Shown: positions 11,525-24,541, counted from the stretch's first letter. The stretch: 64,000 nt of DNA from Lasiosphaeria ovina (GCA_033439765.1 JAULSN010000002.1:4774001-4838000); one strand, 5' to 3'. Numbers and translations are program-made. The notes: a model not told the origin generated them from the sequence alone.

Positions 11525-13323
11525 ATGCATCACCGGACGGTCACGCCGAGTACGCGGGTGACGTTCCGCACCGAGGAGCCTGTCGCAGACCGGCCTCTTC
11601 CACGCTATGGCTCACCGGTAGCCACGGAGAGCGTAGCTCGCGACTTCGGCTACGATTCCTTTACCCCCGCAACTCCATCCCATGGAGAAAAGACGGAGCC
11701 GGCGGCACATGTTGAGACGAACTCTGGGGCGCTTTTGCAAGAAATAGACGAGATGCATACCGACACAGACTCCAAGCCCGGCAGCACAACCCAGGATTCG
11801 GACTCGCACCGGGACACGTCCCGTGCGCCAGAAGCTGACGTCCCCTCCCGAGACCCAGGGCACTCGCTTGTCCCCGATCCTTATGAGAATGCCGCCGGGG
11901 ACGTGGACATGGACGTCTCGCGCAACAGCTTCAACCTCGAAGTTGATGACGGGGACGAGGCGGACGCGAACGCGGATGAGCAAGGACAGGAGGACCAAGG
12001 AGAGGAGGACCAAGACCAAGACCATGGGCACGACTGCGACTACACGGACACGAATCCTGCCCGAGACGAGGATGACTACCGAGGTCGCGCCGTGTCAGTC
12101 TACGCCATGAGCTCTTATCCCGGTGTGCAGACTGCCTTCAAGGTGGAGTACCCGTTTCAGTACGGACAGGGACGAGATGCCGGAACAATGTAAGTCATCA
12201 ATCATCACATCTCCGTGTGTCTCGGAAGGTGTCTGGCGGTTGTGCGCCGCACGCAGAGGGGTGATTTGCTAACCGCGGCCTACGATTGCTTTTGCACAGA
12301 GACTCGTCCCGGACGCTGTATGCCGACGATATCGAGTATGTGACGGAAAATGGGCGGCAGTACTGCGGCGATTACTTCATGCCCATCGATCAGACGGAGC
12401 AGACGCGCCAATATGTGATACATCAGGTATATCTGAAGCTCTTTGACCTGGAGCTCACAACGGTGCCCCTCGAAGACCCAAAGTACATATTAGACATCGG
12501 CACCGGCATAGGCGAGTGGGCGATTGGCATGGCCGAGAAGTATCCCGACTGCGAGGTATTCGGGACGGATATTGCGCCGATCCAGCCGACGCAGCAAGTG
12601 CCCTTCAATATCGAGTTCCACATTGAGAACGCAGAGGAAGAGTGGATCCGCCCCACGGCTACAGTCGACTTGGTCCACCTCCGGAACATGGCCGGAGCAT
12701 TTACGGACTGGCGTTTCATCTACGAGCAGGCGTTTGAGTGCATACGGCCTGGGGGCTGGATCGAGATTCTCGACTTTGACGACATGTACGCGTACCAGAA
12801 CTTCCTGACCTTCTACCCGGAGGGCTCGGCCATACACCTGCTCTTCAGGGGCATCTACGAGGCGCTGGAGAAGTGCGGCCGGCCGAGGGGCGTCCAGCAC
12901 ATGTCGAAAGAGTTGCTCATGGAGTCGGGCTTCGTCGACATCCGAGAGTCGGTATACGACCTCGGCATCGGGAGCCGGGCGAGCAGCAGCTACGGGAAGT
13001 TCTGGCTGTTTGCCATCGTCACGGGTATCGAGCCGACGGCATTGCGCCTCCTGACGAGATACCTCGGATGGGATGCAGATTATGCGAAGGGACTCTGCGA
13101 CGAGGTGGCCAAGGAGACGAAAAAACTAGCAGAGGACCCTGTCAGAGCCGAGAGTTTTGTCATGAAGCTCCGAGTCATGTCGGGGAAGAAACCCGAAGTG
13201 CCTGGCCAGTGGACGGCCCAGGCGCTAAACGAAACTGCCGAGATCAACAACCTCAGCGAAGACGACAGGGACACTATTGGAAGCCGGTCAGATCGGACAC
13301 TGAAACTGGACGAGACTTTATGA
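11525..13323 (+). CDS. LaeA-like SAM-dependent methyltransferase
   Basis: Two exons: 11525-12189 and 12300-13323, giving 562 residues. Residues 1-~220 are poorly conserved, rich in Asp, Glu, Gln and Ser, and contain a striking DQDQD-type acidic run; they are probably disordered. The C-terminal ~340 residues form a class I methyltransferase. The SAM-binding motif I is ILDIGTGIGEWAI, then GTDIAPIQP, VDLVHLRNM and IRPGGWIEILDF follow. This set is typical of the large LaeA-like family of filamentous ascomycetes. LaeA itself works with velvet proteins to control secondary metabolism and development, but most family members have no defined substrate, so function here is inference. No biosynthetic genes (PKS, NRPS, P450) lie nearby. 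The start is the first ATG of the frame; an earlier in-frame TTG is not used. Confidence 0.87.
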
Positions 13324-13995
13324 AAATTGCCTCTCAGAGGGAAGTGAAGGAAAAGGGGGTTATGTTTGTAAACACGGCCATTTTGCGCCATTCGCAATTC
13401 TTTTGTGACAGCTGCCACGCAGCCAAATCCCAGCGACAGCCCAAAGGGGGAGGAAAGGTTAGACGACGACGACCTAATGATGGAAAGAAAGAATGCAGCA
13501 AAGCACACATCCATATTGGATACCTACCTTCCTGATGTTTTTGCCTAGGCACCCTAGGCATCCGTACCTTACCTTACCATACGCATTATCTTTGTAAATA
13601 ATTAGGCTTTAGATACCCGGGATCAACTCCTTGAGCAGGTACCTTACCTTATTAATGAGGTCGATATAATGAAAATGAAAATAAATCTAGCTGCTTGAAA
13701 GACTGTCATGCAATGAATAAACAGTACTGGTATTTTTTTATCTACTTTGAAAGCATTTTGAATCTGCATCTGAGCTACTTAAGGGGTCGAGAACTGGGAT
13801 CGGTATAGGTTGGTTGACCCATGGGGGAGGAGGATGCCGAGCCCCACAAGCAGCACGCACTGACGCAGCTTGAAGCTCCCCTCGCCAGGGAACCTCGCCA
13901 GCGCGTAACCTTCTATTAGATCTACCTTGCCAAGGTACCCAAAGGACAACGACCGCACCCCACGATGCGGGCGGATTGAGGTCGACATACCCACG
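13324..13995. other. Intergenic spacer with AT-rich core
   Basis: Between the methyltransferase stop and the vps18 start. It holds short CCTTACC words (13560-13660) and an AT-rich stretch at 13640-13745. It probably contains the terminator of one gene and the promoter of the next. An in-frame stretch just upstream of the vps18 ATG has no ATG, so the start was not extended. Confidence 0.45.
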
Positions 13996-16900
13996 ATGGC
14001 GCTTGACGCATCCAACGGCTTCGTGGCGGTCGGCGCGGTAGCCGACCTCGCTGGCGAAGCGGCGCTGCCCATCTTCGACGTCGAGCGCGTGCAGCTCCAG
14101 TTCCCTATAGCTGCTGACTTCGTCGCAGCCCAGGTCGCCAACAACGTTCTTGTTTTAGCCCTCTCCAACGGCCGCATCCTGCGCATAGACCTCAACAGAC
14201 CCGAGGACATTGATGGTAGGAGACGCTTCTTTCCTGCCAGCCTCGCCGTGCGTGCCATGTCGTGCCATTGCTAACGAGCACGCGCTGCAGACATCGACCT
14301 CCCCAAGAAGCCGGCCGAGGTGGGCGTCATCCGCCGCATGTTCCTCGACCCCACGGCCTCACACTTGATCGTATGCACGTCGCTCGCCGAGAACTACTAC
14401 CTGCACTCGCAGACGCGCCAGCTGCGCCCCCTCGCCCGTCTCCGCGGCGTCCACATCGAGAGCATTGCCTGGAACCCCGCCCTGCCCACCGCCTCGACGC
14501 GCGAGATTCTCATTGGCACCTCGGACGGCAACATATACGAGGGCTACATCGAGACGTCGACCGAGTTCTACCGTAGAGAGGACAAGTATCTCAAGCTTCT
14601 GCAGAAGTACCCCGATGGCCCCATTACCGGCCTCTGGGTTGACGCCCTACCTGGCCGTGCCGACATGCGCCGGGTCTTGGTGAGCACCCAGAGCACGCTT
14701 TTCCACCTCGTCGGCAAGGTTGGCCGCGGCCACGACGGGAGCGGATCCATCTACTCCAAGCTGTTCGAATCAGAGCAGCCCGTCATCCACGAACTGCCTC
14801 GGTCCGCGGCTGCTGCTGCGGCTGCTGCTTCGGCCCTTGTCGTCTCTCCTGACGTCCAGGGTGCCTCGAGATTCCCAGGGGATATCATGCCGGACCGCGC
14901 CTTTGCTTGGCTGTCCTCGCACGGCGTCTACCACGGGAAGCTGCTTGTCAACCCCGTCGGATCTGAGCTCGGGGCGAAGGTCTTTTCTGAAGCCAAGCTC
15001 CTTCCGCGGTCACAACTGGCCGGCTCGGAAACGGCGGGACGGAGGAGAGCAGCGACTGACTATATTGACGCAATAGCACTAACCCAGTGGCATGTCGTCA
15101 GCCTGGTCGGAGACCAGGTGGTTGCCGCCAACCGGCTGACGAGCTCCGTCGTCTACGACCAAGTTATCCTGAAACAGGGTCAAAAGGCTATTGGTCTATG
15201 TGTTGACATTCAAAAGAACACGTTCTGGCTCTTCACGTCACAAGAAATCTTCGAAATCGTTGTGCGGGACGAGGACAGGCATATTTGGAAGATTATGCTG
15301 CAGATGCAACAGTTTGATGCTGCCCTGCAGTATGCTCACACCCCGGCGGAGAGAGACGCGGTCGCAACCGCTTCGGGTGACTATCTAGTCGGCAAGGGGC
15401 TGTACCTCGAAGCTGCTGGTGTCTACGGTAAGAGCAGCAAGCAGTTTGAAGAAGTGGCGCTCACATTCATCGACAACAACCAGCCGGATGCTCTCCGGAA
15501 GTACCTCCTGGCAAAATTAGGCACGTATAAAAAATCGTCCGTCATGCAAAGGGTCATGGTAGCGAGCTGGCTGGTCGAAGTGTTCATGGCCAAGCTCAAC
15601 TCGCTCGACGATACAATTATTACAGGGGCTGAGCTATCCGAGACGCTGAGCCCTGCCCAGACAAAAGAACAGCTAGATACGGTCCGGGCCGAGTACCAAG
15701 ACTTTGTCAACAAACACAAGTCAGATTTGGACAAGAAAACCGTCTACGACGTCATCAGCAGCCACGGCCGAGAAGAGGAGCTTCTCTTCTACGCGAACGC
15801 CGTGAACGACTACAATTTCGTTCTTTCCTACTGGGTTCAGCGAGAACGGTGGGCTGAGGCCTTGAACGTCCTCAAGCGACAGACAGATGCCGAGGTCTTT
15901 TACCGCTATAGCAGCGTGCTTATGACGCACGCGGCTACCGATCTGGTAGAAGTTCTCATGCGGCAGGCCAACCTGAAGCCTCGCAACCTTATACCAGCAC
16001 TGCTCGAGTATGACCGGAATTTCAAGGGCTCCCTGTCCCAAAACCAAGCCATCCGCTACCTCCAGTACGTTGTAAACCAGCTCAGCTCTGCCGATTCTGC
16101 GATACACAACACCCTGGTCTCCATCTATGCGTCGCATCCCTCAAAAGACGAATCAGCACTCCTCGCGTACCTGGAATCGCAGGGCGACGAGCCCAGGTTT
16201 GACCCAGACTTTGCCCTCCGGCTATGCATACAGAACCACCGGGTTCTTTCGTGTGCCCACATATACACCAGCATGGGCCAATACGTCCAGGCGGTGGACC
16301 TGGCGCTGTCGCACGACCAGGTAGACTTGGCGGCCATCATCGCCGACCGTCCCATGTCCAACCCGCCGCTGCGGAAAAAACTGTGGCTAGCCGTGGCAAA
16401 GAAGGTCATCTCGCAGTCCAATGGCATCAAGACGGCCATAGAGTTCCTGAAGCGGTGTGACCTGCTCAAAATTGAGGACCTGATCCCCTTTTTCCCCGAC
16501 TTCGTGGTGATTGACGATTTCAAGGAAGAGATATGCGCGGCACTCGAGGACTACAGCCGAAATATTGACGGGCTCCGGCGCGAGATGGACGAATCGAGCC
16601 AGACGGCGGCCAACATCAAGGTGGACATTGCGGCGCTCGACCACCGGTACGCCATTGTCGAGCCAGGGGAAAAGTGTTATGTTTGCACCCTCCCCCTGCT
16701 CAGCAGGCAGTTTTTTGTCTTTCCTTGCCAGCACGCCTTCCATTCCGACTGCCTCGGCCGCAAGGTTCTCGAGCAGGCCGGCCCGGCGAAGAGCAAGCGC
16801 ATCAAGGAGTGCCAGGTGCAGATCACCAAGGGCTTGGTCAGCGGCGCGAAGCGCGACGCCATGATTGCGGAGCTGGATTCTCTCGTGGCTTCGGCTTGGT

Positions 16901-17091
16901 GAGTCTTTTCTTCCCCTCATCATTTTCCCTGCTCGGGCCTCCCCTTCCCTCTCATTCTCTCCACTCGTGAAATATCCATTGTGTTATCTAACATTTCTCT
17001 CTTTAGTATCCTATGTAGTGAATATGCCATTAGGAGGATAAATGAGCCTTTCGTTAAAGACGAGGAAGATAAAAGCGAGTGGGCACTATAG
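13996..17091 (+). CDS. vps18: Vps18/Pep3, core subunit of HOPS and CORVET tethering complexes
   Basis: Three exons: 13996-14215, 14291-16898, 17007-17091, giving 970 residues. The N-terminal half is the Pep3/Vps18 beta-propeller region (VERVQLQFPIAADFVAAQVANN; STREILIGTSDGNIYEGYIE is cited here only in part). The middle is a long alpha-solenoid with the clathrin-heavy-chain-type repeat. The C-terminus is a RING-like zinc finger starting near residue 869 (CYVC, then PCQHAFHSDCL), whose last cysteine pair (C-x-x-C) is formed across the final intron. In the family Vps18 holds together the class C core (Vps11, 16, 18, 33) and drives endosome and vacuole tethering and fusion. The RING completeness supports the three-exon model. 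A poly-alanine run at about residue 235 is a local oddity. The gene is convergent with the V-ATPase proteolipid gene. Confidence 0.93.
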
Positions 17092-17505
17092 GGGTTCCCA
17101 GTAATATTATTTGGAATAAGATGAAATCCAAAACAGTTCCTACGCCGCATATGTGATGTGGGGGTGACAAGCGGGTGAGTAGGGGTGTATATTCGCTTAA
17201 AGTCTATCTCTTGCTGTGATGCCGAGCTGGGCTTGAATGGCAAAGTCAGGAGGTCTGATATACCCAGTCGAGTTAGGAATACATTTAAATGGGGTAACGT
17301 AGCGTAGGTCTTTTGTTATCGAATGTCTGTTGCTACGGTGTGGGTTGTTGGTTGTTGTCGTAGAGAGAAAAAGGGGCTAGGTGAACGAAGTTCTTCTCTC
17401 TTCTATCACAATCTGGTACCACCCCAACGACACTAGTGAATTAAACAACCGAACAAATAAATGCCCCCTTCCCTGCTCCTGCTTGCATGATGACATCTAA
17501 CCACC
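17092..17505. other. Convergent 3' spacer
   Basis: Between vps18 and the V-ATPase proteolipid gene, which converge here. No gene or structured element was seen; it probably holds both 3' ends. Confidence 0.5.
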
Positions 17506-18420
17506 TCAATACGGACAATCCGTCACGCCCAGCGTCGACCGCGTCAGCATCAGGATCGACACGATTACACCGTACAGGCCCAACACCTCGGCGAAGATCA
17601 GGATCAGGACCATGCCGATGTAGAGGCGCGGCTGCTGCGTACTCGCTCTCACTTTCATTGGTGTAGATGGAAGGGGCTGGTTAGCGGGTTTGGTTTGTTT
17701 TGGTGCGGGTCCCCGATGGAGGTAGTGTACTAATTGGGCCCAGACCCAGACAGATGCATGAAGATGGATTCTGAATGAAAAAAAAAAAAAATTGGGGAGA
17801 ATAGGGGGCTGAAGGAAATGAATAAATAAATAAATAAAACCAACCTCCGGCATCTCCCACGACGCCAATGGAGAAGCCCGCGGCTAGGCCGCACAGGCCG
17901 ACGGCCAGGCCGGCGCCGAGCTGGAGGAAGGCCGTGTGCAGCGCCATCTTCTCGACCAGGTTGCCCGAGATGATGACGCTGGTGACGAGGCCGTAGATGG
18001 AGAGGATCTGCGCCATGATGGCGCACAGTCTGTCCCACCCCCCAGGCCCTAGTCAGTTTGGAATGGAAGTGAGAGAGACAAAAGGGAAAGAGGGGGAAAG
18101 ACAAACGTGTTCTGCATCAGCCGGTCAGGCCGGATGATGCCCGACGAGAAGATGGCCCCCGACGACTTGGCCGTGCCGTACGACGCGCCCATGACGGTGA
18201 AGACGATGGCGCACGCGCAGCCCATGGCCCCGAAGAAGGACTACAGGGCTGTTATGTCATCCGCGCAGACAGACCGGAGAGGACGGAGGACATACGGCAT
18301 ATACGGGGCTGTGTGGTGGTGGTGGTGGCCATAGTTGTCACGGTCAGCTGCTAGGTACCTATGATAGATAGAGGGGCGGTAGCCGTACCAGCGATCCATG
18401 TTGGCAGCGTAGACGTCCAT
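17506..18420 (-). CDS. V-type ATPase 16-kDa proteolipid subunit (c-ring)
   Basis: Certain exons on minus: 18240-18107, 18029-17845, 17651-17506. They encode four membrane helices: [13 protein letters not shown], the [15 protein letters not shown] segment, the glycine-rich [18 protein letters not shown], and [15 protein letters not shown] with the proton-carrying Glu. VGDAGVRAS is formed across an intron. The protein is a c-type ring subunit of the membrane Vo sector that acidifies vacuoles, but differs from the canonical Vma3 sequence ([19 protein letters not shown] and a TDCPY tail), so it is probably a divergent c or c' paralogue. The 5' end is unresolved. ATG at 18420 opens [11 protein letters not shown], but the frame then runs without a shift into a TAG placed directly before exon 18240. 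The obvious donor (18388) gives the wrong phase. The start coordinate is therefore provisional. Confidence 0.8.
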
Positions 18421-21400
18421 GTTGGATAGCAGAGATGATAGACAGTGACAGCTGACTTGTACGTATGGAGAAGGTAAAACCGAGAGGAAAACGGCGCTGG
18501 TCTACTTGGTCTAGCTGGGCAATTGCGTGGACTGTATTCCTAGATGGGGGGGCCGCCTAATCATTATATTATCTATTCTTTATCCCTTTGCCCAGTCGTC
18601 GACACTTTGTCGGGTCGGGGAGGGAGCGGCTGACGAGTCCCAAGGCTTGGACTTGCAGCTTGCAAGGCTGGTTGGTGTATGGCTGCCTACCTGCCTGCAC
18701 TGTTTCGGCCATAGTGGGAGCACCTGATTGGCGATACGAGGCTGTCTGCTTTTCCCTGCCCAAGCACAGCCACCACACGCACACACGAGCTCTGTCGATT
18801 ACTATGGAGGAAATCAGATGAGGCCGACCGGCCGGCCGGCAGTCGGTCGGCCATGGCCGGGGGTGGCGGGCCCGCTTCGGGGACTGCTCTGTTGTTCTAC
18901 CTACCTTGGTGTAGATCAAGGCGGACGGCCGCTCGCTCTTAACAAGCGGGGCCGGAGGGCCGCGCCGACTACCTTCCACAGGGCCGATGTTCCCCTACGT
19001 ACGGAGTACTCTGCTCCGTTTTCGGCGTACTCCAGCCCAGTCAGTCCCTTGCCCCAGGTCCTCCTCACCGTGGGCGGGATGCTCTTTCCGACTCCCGCCA
19101 AGTATGGAGCCGAGACTTGAAGTTGCACCCCTGACGGCGTAGTTCCAGGTCATATACTGTAGCTGCAGCGACTCAGTCGACCTCTCCAAGATGCCCAGAA
19201 CAATCCCAGACTTCGTCCGCGTAATCAATCATCTCATCTCAGAGGGTGACGGCTGGCCGCTGGCAGGCTAATACCGTAACTGACTAGCCGCCCAGCGCAC
19301 TAGGCGGCAGGTGCAACCGGGGACCGCCAAGCGGGAACCTTCAAAACGAGGCGTCTGATCCGCAACTTGGAGTATCAGATGAGGGGGCTTGGCAGCATCA
19401 ACGTTTCAAATCCCTCCCCTTTTTCCCGTCCGGTCCCCAAAACGACAACAACTTTGCAGCCAGTCGCCAAACGACTCCATGTGGCTTCCCAAACCTCGAG
19501 CTCAATACTACTAACAAAAAGACTGGCGCGACAGCTAGCTCCCTATCTGCTGCAGTAAACACCTTTCGTCCAATTCCTGGATGTTTGGGAGTCAATAGGG
19601 GATTGTTTAAGACGTGAGAAGCCTCTTACGGTTTGCCCTACGGATACAAGTTTCTCGATGGGAGGCGATAGGTCTTGGAGCCTCGTATCCAACTAGATGC
19701 TTATCTCCCGTTTCGAATGCCCAGCAAAGGCTATATATCTTGGCTAATTTATCTACCATCATCCTCATTCTTTTCAAGTACGGATACGGAGTACGCGCCA
19801 ACAATCATCTAGGGGTTTGAACTGGAGCTTCGAAAGCTGCCTCTGGTCAGTCTTTGGCAACCTGCTGCTCGGCTCGGGGTGCAGCCACCATTCGTGAGAT
19901 GAGATGATTGATCCGGCCGGAGGGTCGGCCTGACGTGAATCTCGACCCTCACCGCAGAGCGTGAAAGGCATTTCATATCGAGACGTCATGAAAGGGAGGG
20001 TATTGCTTGAAATTTCCCATCTCCACTACCAAGCCCTGGGCACGCAGTCAGACGACACGCGCTGGCCGGCCAGACAGGTGCCCTGGGTGTTGTTCGCCGA
20101 GGACGCGCGTCAACTCCACCCAGAGCCTGTGTGTCCATACGTACGTCCCCTAACTCTTTGAGTTTCCCTGCTTATTACCATTCACTGCTGTGCGGGGGAC
20201 AACTTAACTGGAAACCCCGTTGGCCATCCAAAGGTTCTGGAGTCCAAAAATGGAAGTTGCGTGGGAGCTTTGTTCTGCAGTCGCTTGCGTCACCTACGCA
20301 GAACCAGTCGCACCCCACTGCGGGCCATCTACAGCAAGTCGTCTGCACTCCGCCCGTTTCTCGGGAGCTCGGCTCTCCTTTGCGCGGAATTTTGTTCATT
20401 ACAGGGGTGCTGCTGGAACGGGGCGCCTGGCGTGTCCTCTCTTGTAAGGTCGCTGTCCAGGCAAACAGTTTGCCGCCAAAAGGATAGGTGCCTGTTTCGC
20501 CGCGACTCAACCATCCAGTATGGTATATTTTCCCAAACGTCGTCGTCTCGCCCCAGCCCCCCTCCTTCCCCCGCAAGGGCACACATGCCAAGCCCTTGAC
20601 CGTCAATGGCTTGCCCCCAATGCCCGCAGCTTCAGCGCGGGCCATGGCGCCCAGCGCAAGGTGAGACTCCACGTCTTCCGCAGCCTGTCTCGGGAAACCG
20701 GCTCCCCTACCCTCTGCCCTCTGCCCCCTGTCTCCTTGAGCCCCCCTGCTCGATGGTGGATGCATCGCGGAGATCGGTCGAGACTTGTCTCGGTACGTAG
20801 TAGGTAGCAGTAGGGTCTTGTAGCTCGTGGTTCCCAGTTTGCTGCTTGCTTCCTCTCTCGTTTTGTTATTGTTATTGTTATTGTTCTTGTTCTTGTTCTT
20901 GCTCTTGCTCTTTCTCTCCTCTTATAGCTGAACTGCCCGTCGTCTATTTTGGGGAGAGATACCCGCCTAGTGTAGCTCGACGTCTGTTGTTTTGCCCCTT
21001 GGCCGACTATTTCCGTCTCGACAAATAAACTCAGCACTTGGAATTAGGTAGGGGGCTAGTTCGAGGTCTCTCCGGTCTTGCCTCGATCCCAGTCCAGGCC
21101 ACTGCACTGGCAACAGCATCGGCTTACACGGAAACCTTACACGGAAACCCTGAACCCCGGAAGGTGACGAATCTCCCCCCTCAGGCCTCAGGCCTCGCAT
21201 TCTCGGCAGTGTTTGCGCGCGCACTGCCTCAAAAGTCACCGCCACCGAAACAAAGCCCGTTGTTTGTATATAGAAGCCATAGTCTCACCCAGGCTTCGTT
21301 CTCATCTGTCCCCATGTTATTGTTATAGCATCACGAGACATTTTCTCTTGGTTGTGCCGCCCGCCCTACCTGGACCCCCCTTGGACCTTGGATATCGACC

Positions 21401-21431
21401 CTGCCGGCACCGAATCGGACGGACGTGGAAA
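18421..21431. other. Long intergenic region
   Basis: About 3 kb between the divergent V-ATPase proteolipid (-) and aspartyl protease (+) genes. It has two TACGGAGTA words (19000-19008 and 19785-19793), GGCC-rich stretches near 18825-18850, and a TTGTTA/TTGTTC microsatellite. No protein with a recognisable domain was found. Confidence 0.5.
20862..20912. repeat. TTGTTA/TTGTTC simple repeat
   Basis: Hexamer-type pyrimidine-rich repeat that changes from TTGTTA to TTGTTC to TTGCTC, in the upstream region of the protease gene. Confidence 0.8.
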
Positions 21432-22905
21432 ATGAGAACGGCAGCGGTTTTGGCCTTGGTGGCCTCGGTCCTCACAACAACCGAAGGCCTGACAATACAA
21501 CAAAGGCAGAATGGGCCCAGAGTCGTCGGTCTGCAGACCGAGAGGCGGCCGGTCTTAAACCCGGCGCACCGGGACAAGCTAAGGAGGAGGGGCACTCTGG
21601 CCGTCAGCCTGGACAACGAGGTAATTATGTCTCGTCTCGTCTTCTACACTATGCACCGCTAACCGGGCCCAGGAAACACTATATTTCATCAACGCAACTA
21701 TCGGCACACCCCCCAAGTCCCTAAGATTGCACCTCGACACGGGCAGCAGTGACCTGTGGGTCAACACCCCGAGCTCACAGCTCTGCAGAGAGTCGTCCCA
21801 ACCCTGCAAATTCGCAGGCACCTACACGGCAAACTCTTCGTCCACATACGAGTACGTCGGGAGCTACTTCAACATATCATATGTTGACGGCTCGGGCGCT
21901 GTCGGAGACTATGTCTCGGACACGGTCAGTTTCGGGGGCCAGAAGCTCGATAGGTTGCAGTTCGGCATAGGCTACTCGAGCACGAATGCCCAGGGCATTC
22001 TGGGCATTGGCTACGCTCTCAACGAGGTCCAGGTTGGCCGCGCCGGCAAGCCTGCCTACAACAACCTACCAGCGGCCATGGCAGCCGACGGCTTGATCCA
22101 GTCCAACGCATACAGCCTGTGGCTCAACGACCTCTCCTCCAACACGGGGAGCATCCTCTTTGGAGGCGTCGACACAGAAAAGTACACGGGCGACCTGCAG
22201 ACCGTCCCGGTCCTGGCCGAGCGCGGCGTCTTTGCCGAGTTCCTCATCACCCTGACGTCGCTCAAGGTCGCCGGCACCACCGTCGCCGACAACATGGCGC
22301 TGGGCGTCCTGCTCGACACGGGCTCGTCTCTCACCTACCTGCCCGACGCGGTCGTCCAGGACATCTACAACGACGTCGGCGCCCAGTACGACAGCGAGCA
22401 GGGCGCGGCCTACGTCCCCTGCTCCCTGGCCCGGAACACGTCGACCATGGACTTCACCTTCTCGTCGCCCACCATCTCGGTCGACATGAACGAGCTGGTC
22501 CTGGACCTCGTCACGTCGAGCGGCACGCGCCCCACCTTCCAGAACGGCGTCCCGGCCTGCCTCTTCGGCATCGCCCCCGCCGGCAGCGGCACCAACGTCC
22601 TCGGCGACACCTTCCTCCGCTCCGCCTACGTCGTCTACGACCTCGACAACAACCAGATCTCGCTCGCCCCCACAAAGTTCAACTCGACCGCGTCCAACGT
22701 GGTCGAGATTGGCACGGGCGCCAACTCCGTCCCGGGCGCCACACTGGTGGCCAACCCCGTGGCCGCTACCGCCGGCGTTTCCAACCCGTCCTTGTCTAAC
22801 GGACTGGGCCTTGGCAGCTCGGCCGGGAGCACATTTGACCCTGTCTTGAGCGCCATGGTTGCCGTCTCGGTGGCGCTGGTCTCGGGCGTCATGATCATTT
22901 TATAG
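21432..22905 (+). CDS. Secreted GPI-anchored aspartyl protease (yapsin/candidapepsin-like)
   Basis: Two exons: 21432-21620 and 21673-22905, giving 473 residues. The N-terminus is a signal peptide (MRTAAVLALVASVLTTTEG) followed by a propeptide with a dibasic/tribasic site (KLRRRG). The mature pepsin fold has both catalytic motifs, DTGSSDLW and DTGSSLTY, and a flap region with VDGSGAVGDY. N-glycosylation sequons (NSS, NIS, NTS, NST) are present. The C-terminus is a low-complexity Ser/Gly/Val stretch and a final hydrophobic tail (MVAVSVALVSGVMIIL), as expected for GPI attachment. The family (yapsins, OPSB/CtsD-like) processes proteins at the cell surface and shapes the wall. The intron lies just before the first conserved strand (ETLYFINATIGTPP), which fixes the acceptor. 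Codon use in the second half is very GC-rich, as for highly expressed secreted enzymes. Confidence 0.92.
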
Positions 22906-24244
22906 CGCGGCTTTTTTCTTGTATTTCTTTTTTTTGGATTGGCATATATTCTGCATACCACGGGGAGTTTTTGTTTTTGGAGGTTATCATTTACTTTTTT
23001 CCAAACAGCATAATCATTCAAAAGGGGCGGGGCACAGCACATTTCTTTTTCTTCTCTCTGGAATCTCGATCTAAAAGGGGGGGTTTCCAAAGGGTGACGA
23101 TATCATGCGATTCTTTTTTTTCTTCTGTTCATAAGGTATATACCACGGCGGCACTCATTGCATGCATGTATAGGTGGGTAAAGGCAAACTACTGAGTCCC
23201 AGAGGCGGGCGGTTCTGGATCAAAGCAGCATCATGGCAGGGGAAGGCAGGCAGGCACTTTTGGTTTGGTTTGGCTTAACTGGAAGGAAGATAAACAGAGA
23301 TTCTACCTCTTTATCTTTTCCCGATTTTGAAGCCTAGACATTGCTGAGGTTGTTGAGATGGCGCTGGTCTATACATTGCTAGTATTTGCGATCGGGCCTC
23401 GAGTGAGGAAGCCAGATTGTCTCGTCACTTGCCATTAGACCCGCCGTTGTTGTTATTGTTGATATACATTTAGACTCGGACTGAGTTGTCTCTATCATGT
23501 CTCTGTCGTGTATAAAGGGGCTGGTCGATACTGTACATACCATTGAACGACCGCGTTACTGCACTCTCCCTCGTTCATTCCATTCTTGTTATATGATAGC
23601 ATATGATAGTAAACTGATAACTCGGCACGGAAAGCATAGCATATCAACTCCCTAGGCAGTGAAAACCATCTACCGGGCTTGATCCGTCGGGTTCCCGAAA
23701 CACAGGACCGCAGATGGACGGATACACGGCAACCACCCGACCTCTAAAGGGGGCGCGCTACAGCTCCTGCCACATACCGACCACCTTGCCGACATATCGT
23801 CCAGCAAGTGCGTTGCTGAGGGTATAGTATATCACAGCTGTGCTGCGGTATACTCGGAAACGCGAGGTATATGTGCTTTTGCAGGTTTGTCGGCTCTGGC
23901 AACGCCCAATGAAGGGGTCGCGGTGGGTGGGCTCCTATTAATAGAGCAGGGAGAGGTGAAGGTAACAGCGGGCACACGCCGGCATGTCTGAACGAGTAAG
24001 GTAGGTAGGTGTATACAGGGGAAGGAGGATTAATTAATCAACTCTAAAGCCAGCCTACTCCTCGGACAGAATTGGGCATGTGTACGCTCTTTTTTATCTT
24101 CTTTTGGTCGTCGACTTTATCGAGGAGCCTATCCACAAGTTAGATGTATATGTGGTATAGCAATATAAACAACCAGCCTCCAGACACCCAAGCAGATGCA
24201 TAAACACGTGCACGCATGTGTGCAATATATTCTAGTATTTTATT

Positions 24245-24340
24245 TCATCTGCTCCAAAAGCGAGTTCCACAGTTAGATTTATCATTAAGGTGAAAATGGC
24301 TTGTACCTATCACCATACACGAACTAAAATGGACACAATC
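24245..24340 (-). repeat. Dispersed repeat, copy C
   Basis: Read on minus, this stretch aligns by eye over about 80 bases to two segments near 38.05 and 38.32 kb. Shared words are CATTTTAGT, GTGATAGGTA/GTGATGGGTA, AAGCCATTT and AATCTAACT. About three quarters of positions agree. It is probably a remnant of an old mobile element. Confidence 0.6.
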
Positions 24341-24541
24341 AAGTTGTACGTGATATAAATGTATTTTGTGTGGCCGAGTCTCGCACAGACCAGAGAATAT
24401 AAATAATGATAACCCAGCACCACAAAGGCAGATCGGGGGAGACTTAGGGCGCCCAATTGAAGTGCAGCGAGGACTACAAGAATTATTGCAAAGCAACTCC
24501 CAATTTGTCCTCCTCTCCCCATCCAGCGTCCCCCCCCGCCC

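Noticed and set aside
20202..20765. Pyrimidine-rich frames of 100-196 codons near 20.2-20.8 kb
   Set aside because: They overlap on both strands, lack domains, and lie in the presumed promoter of the protease gene.
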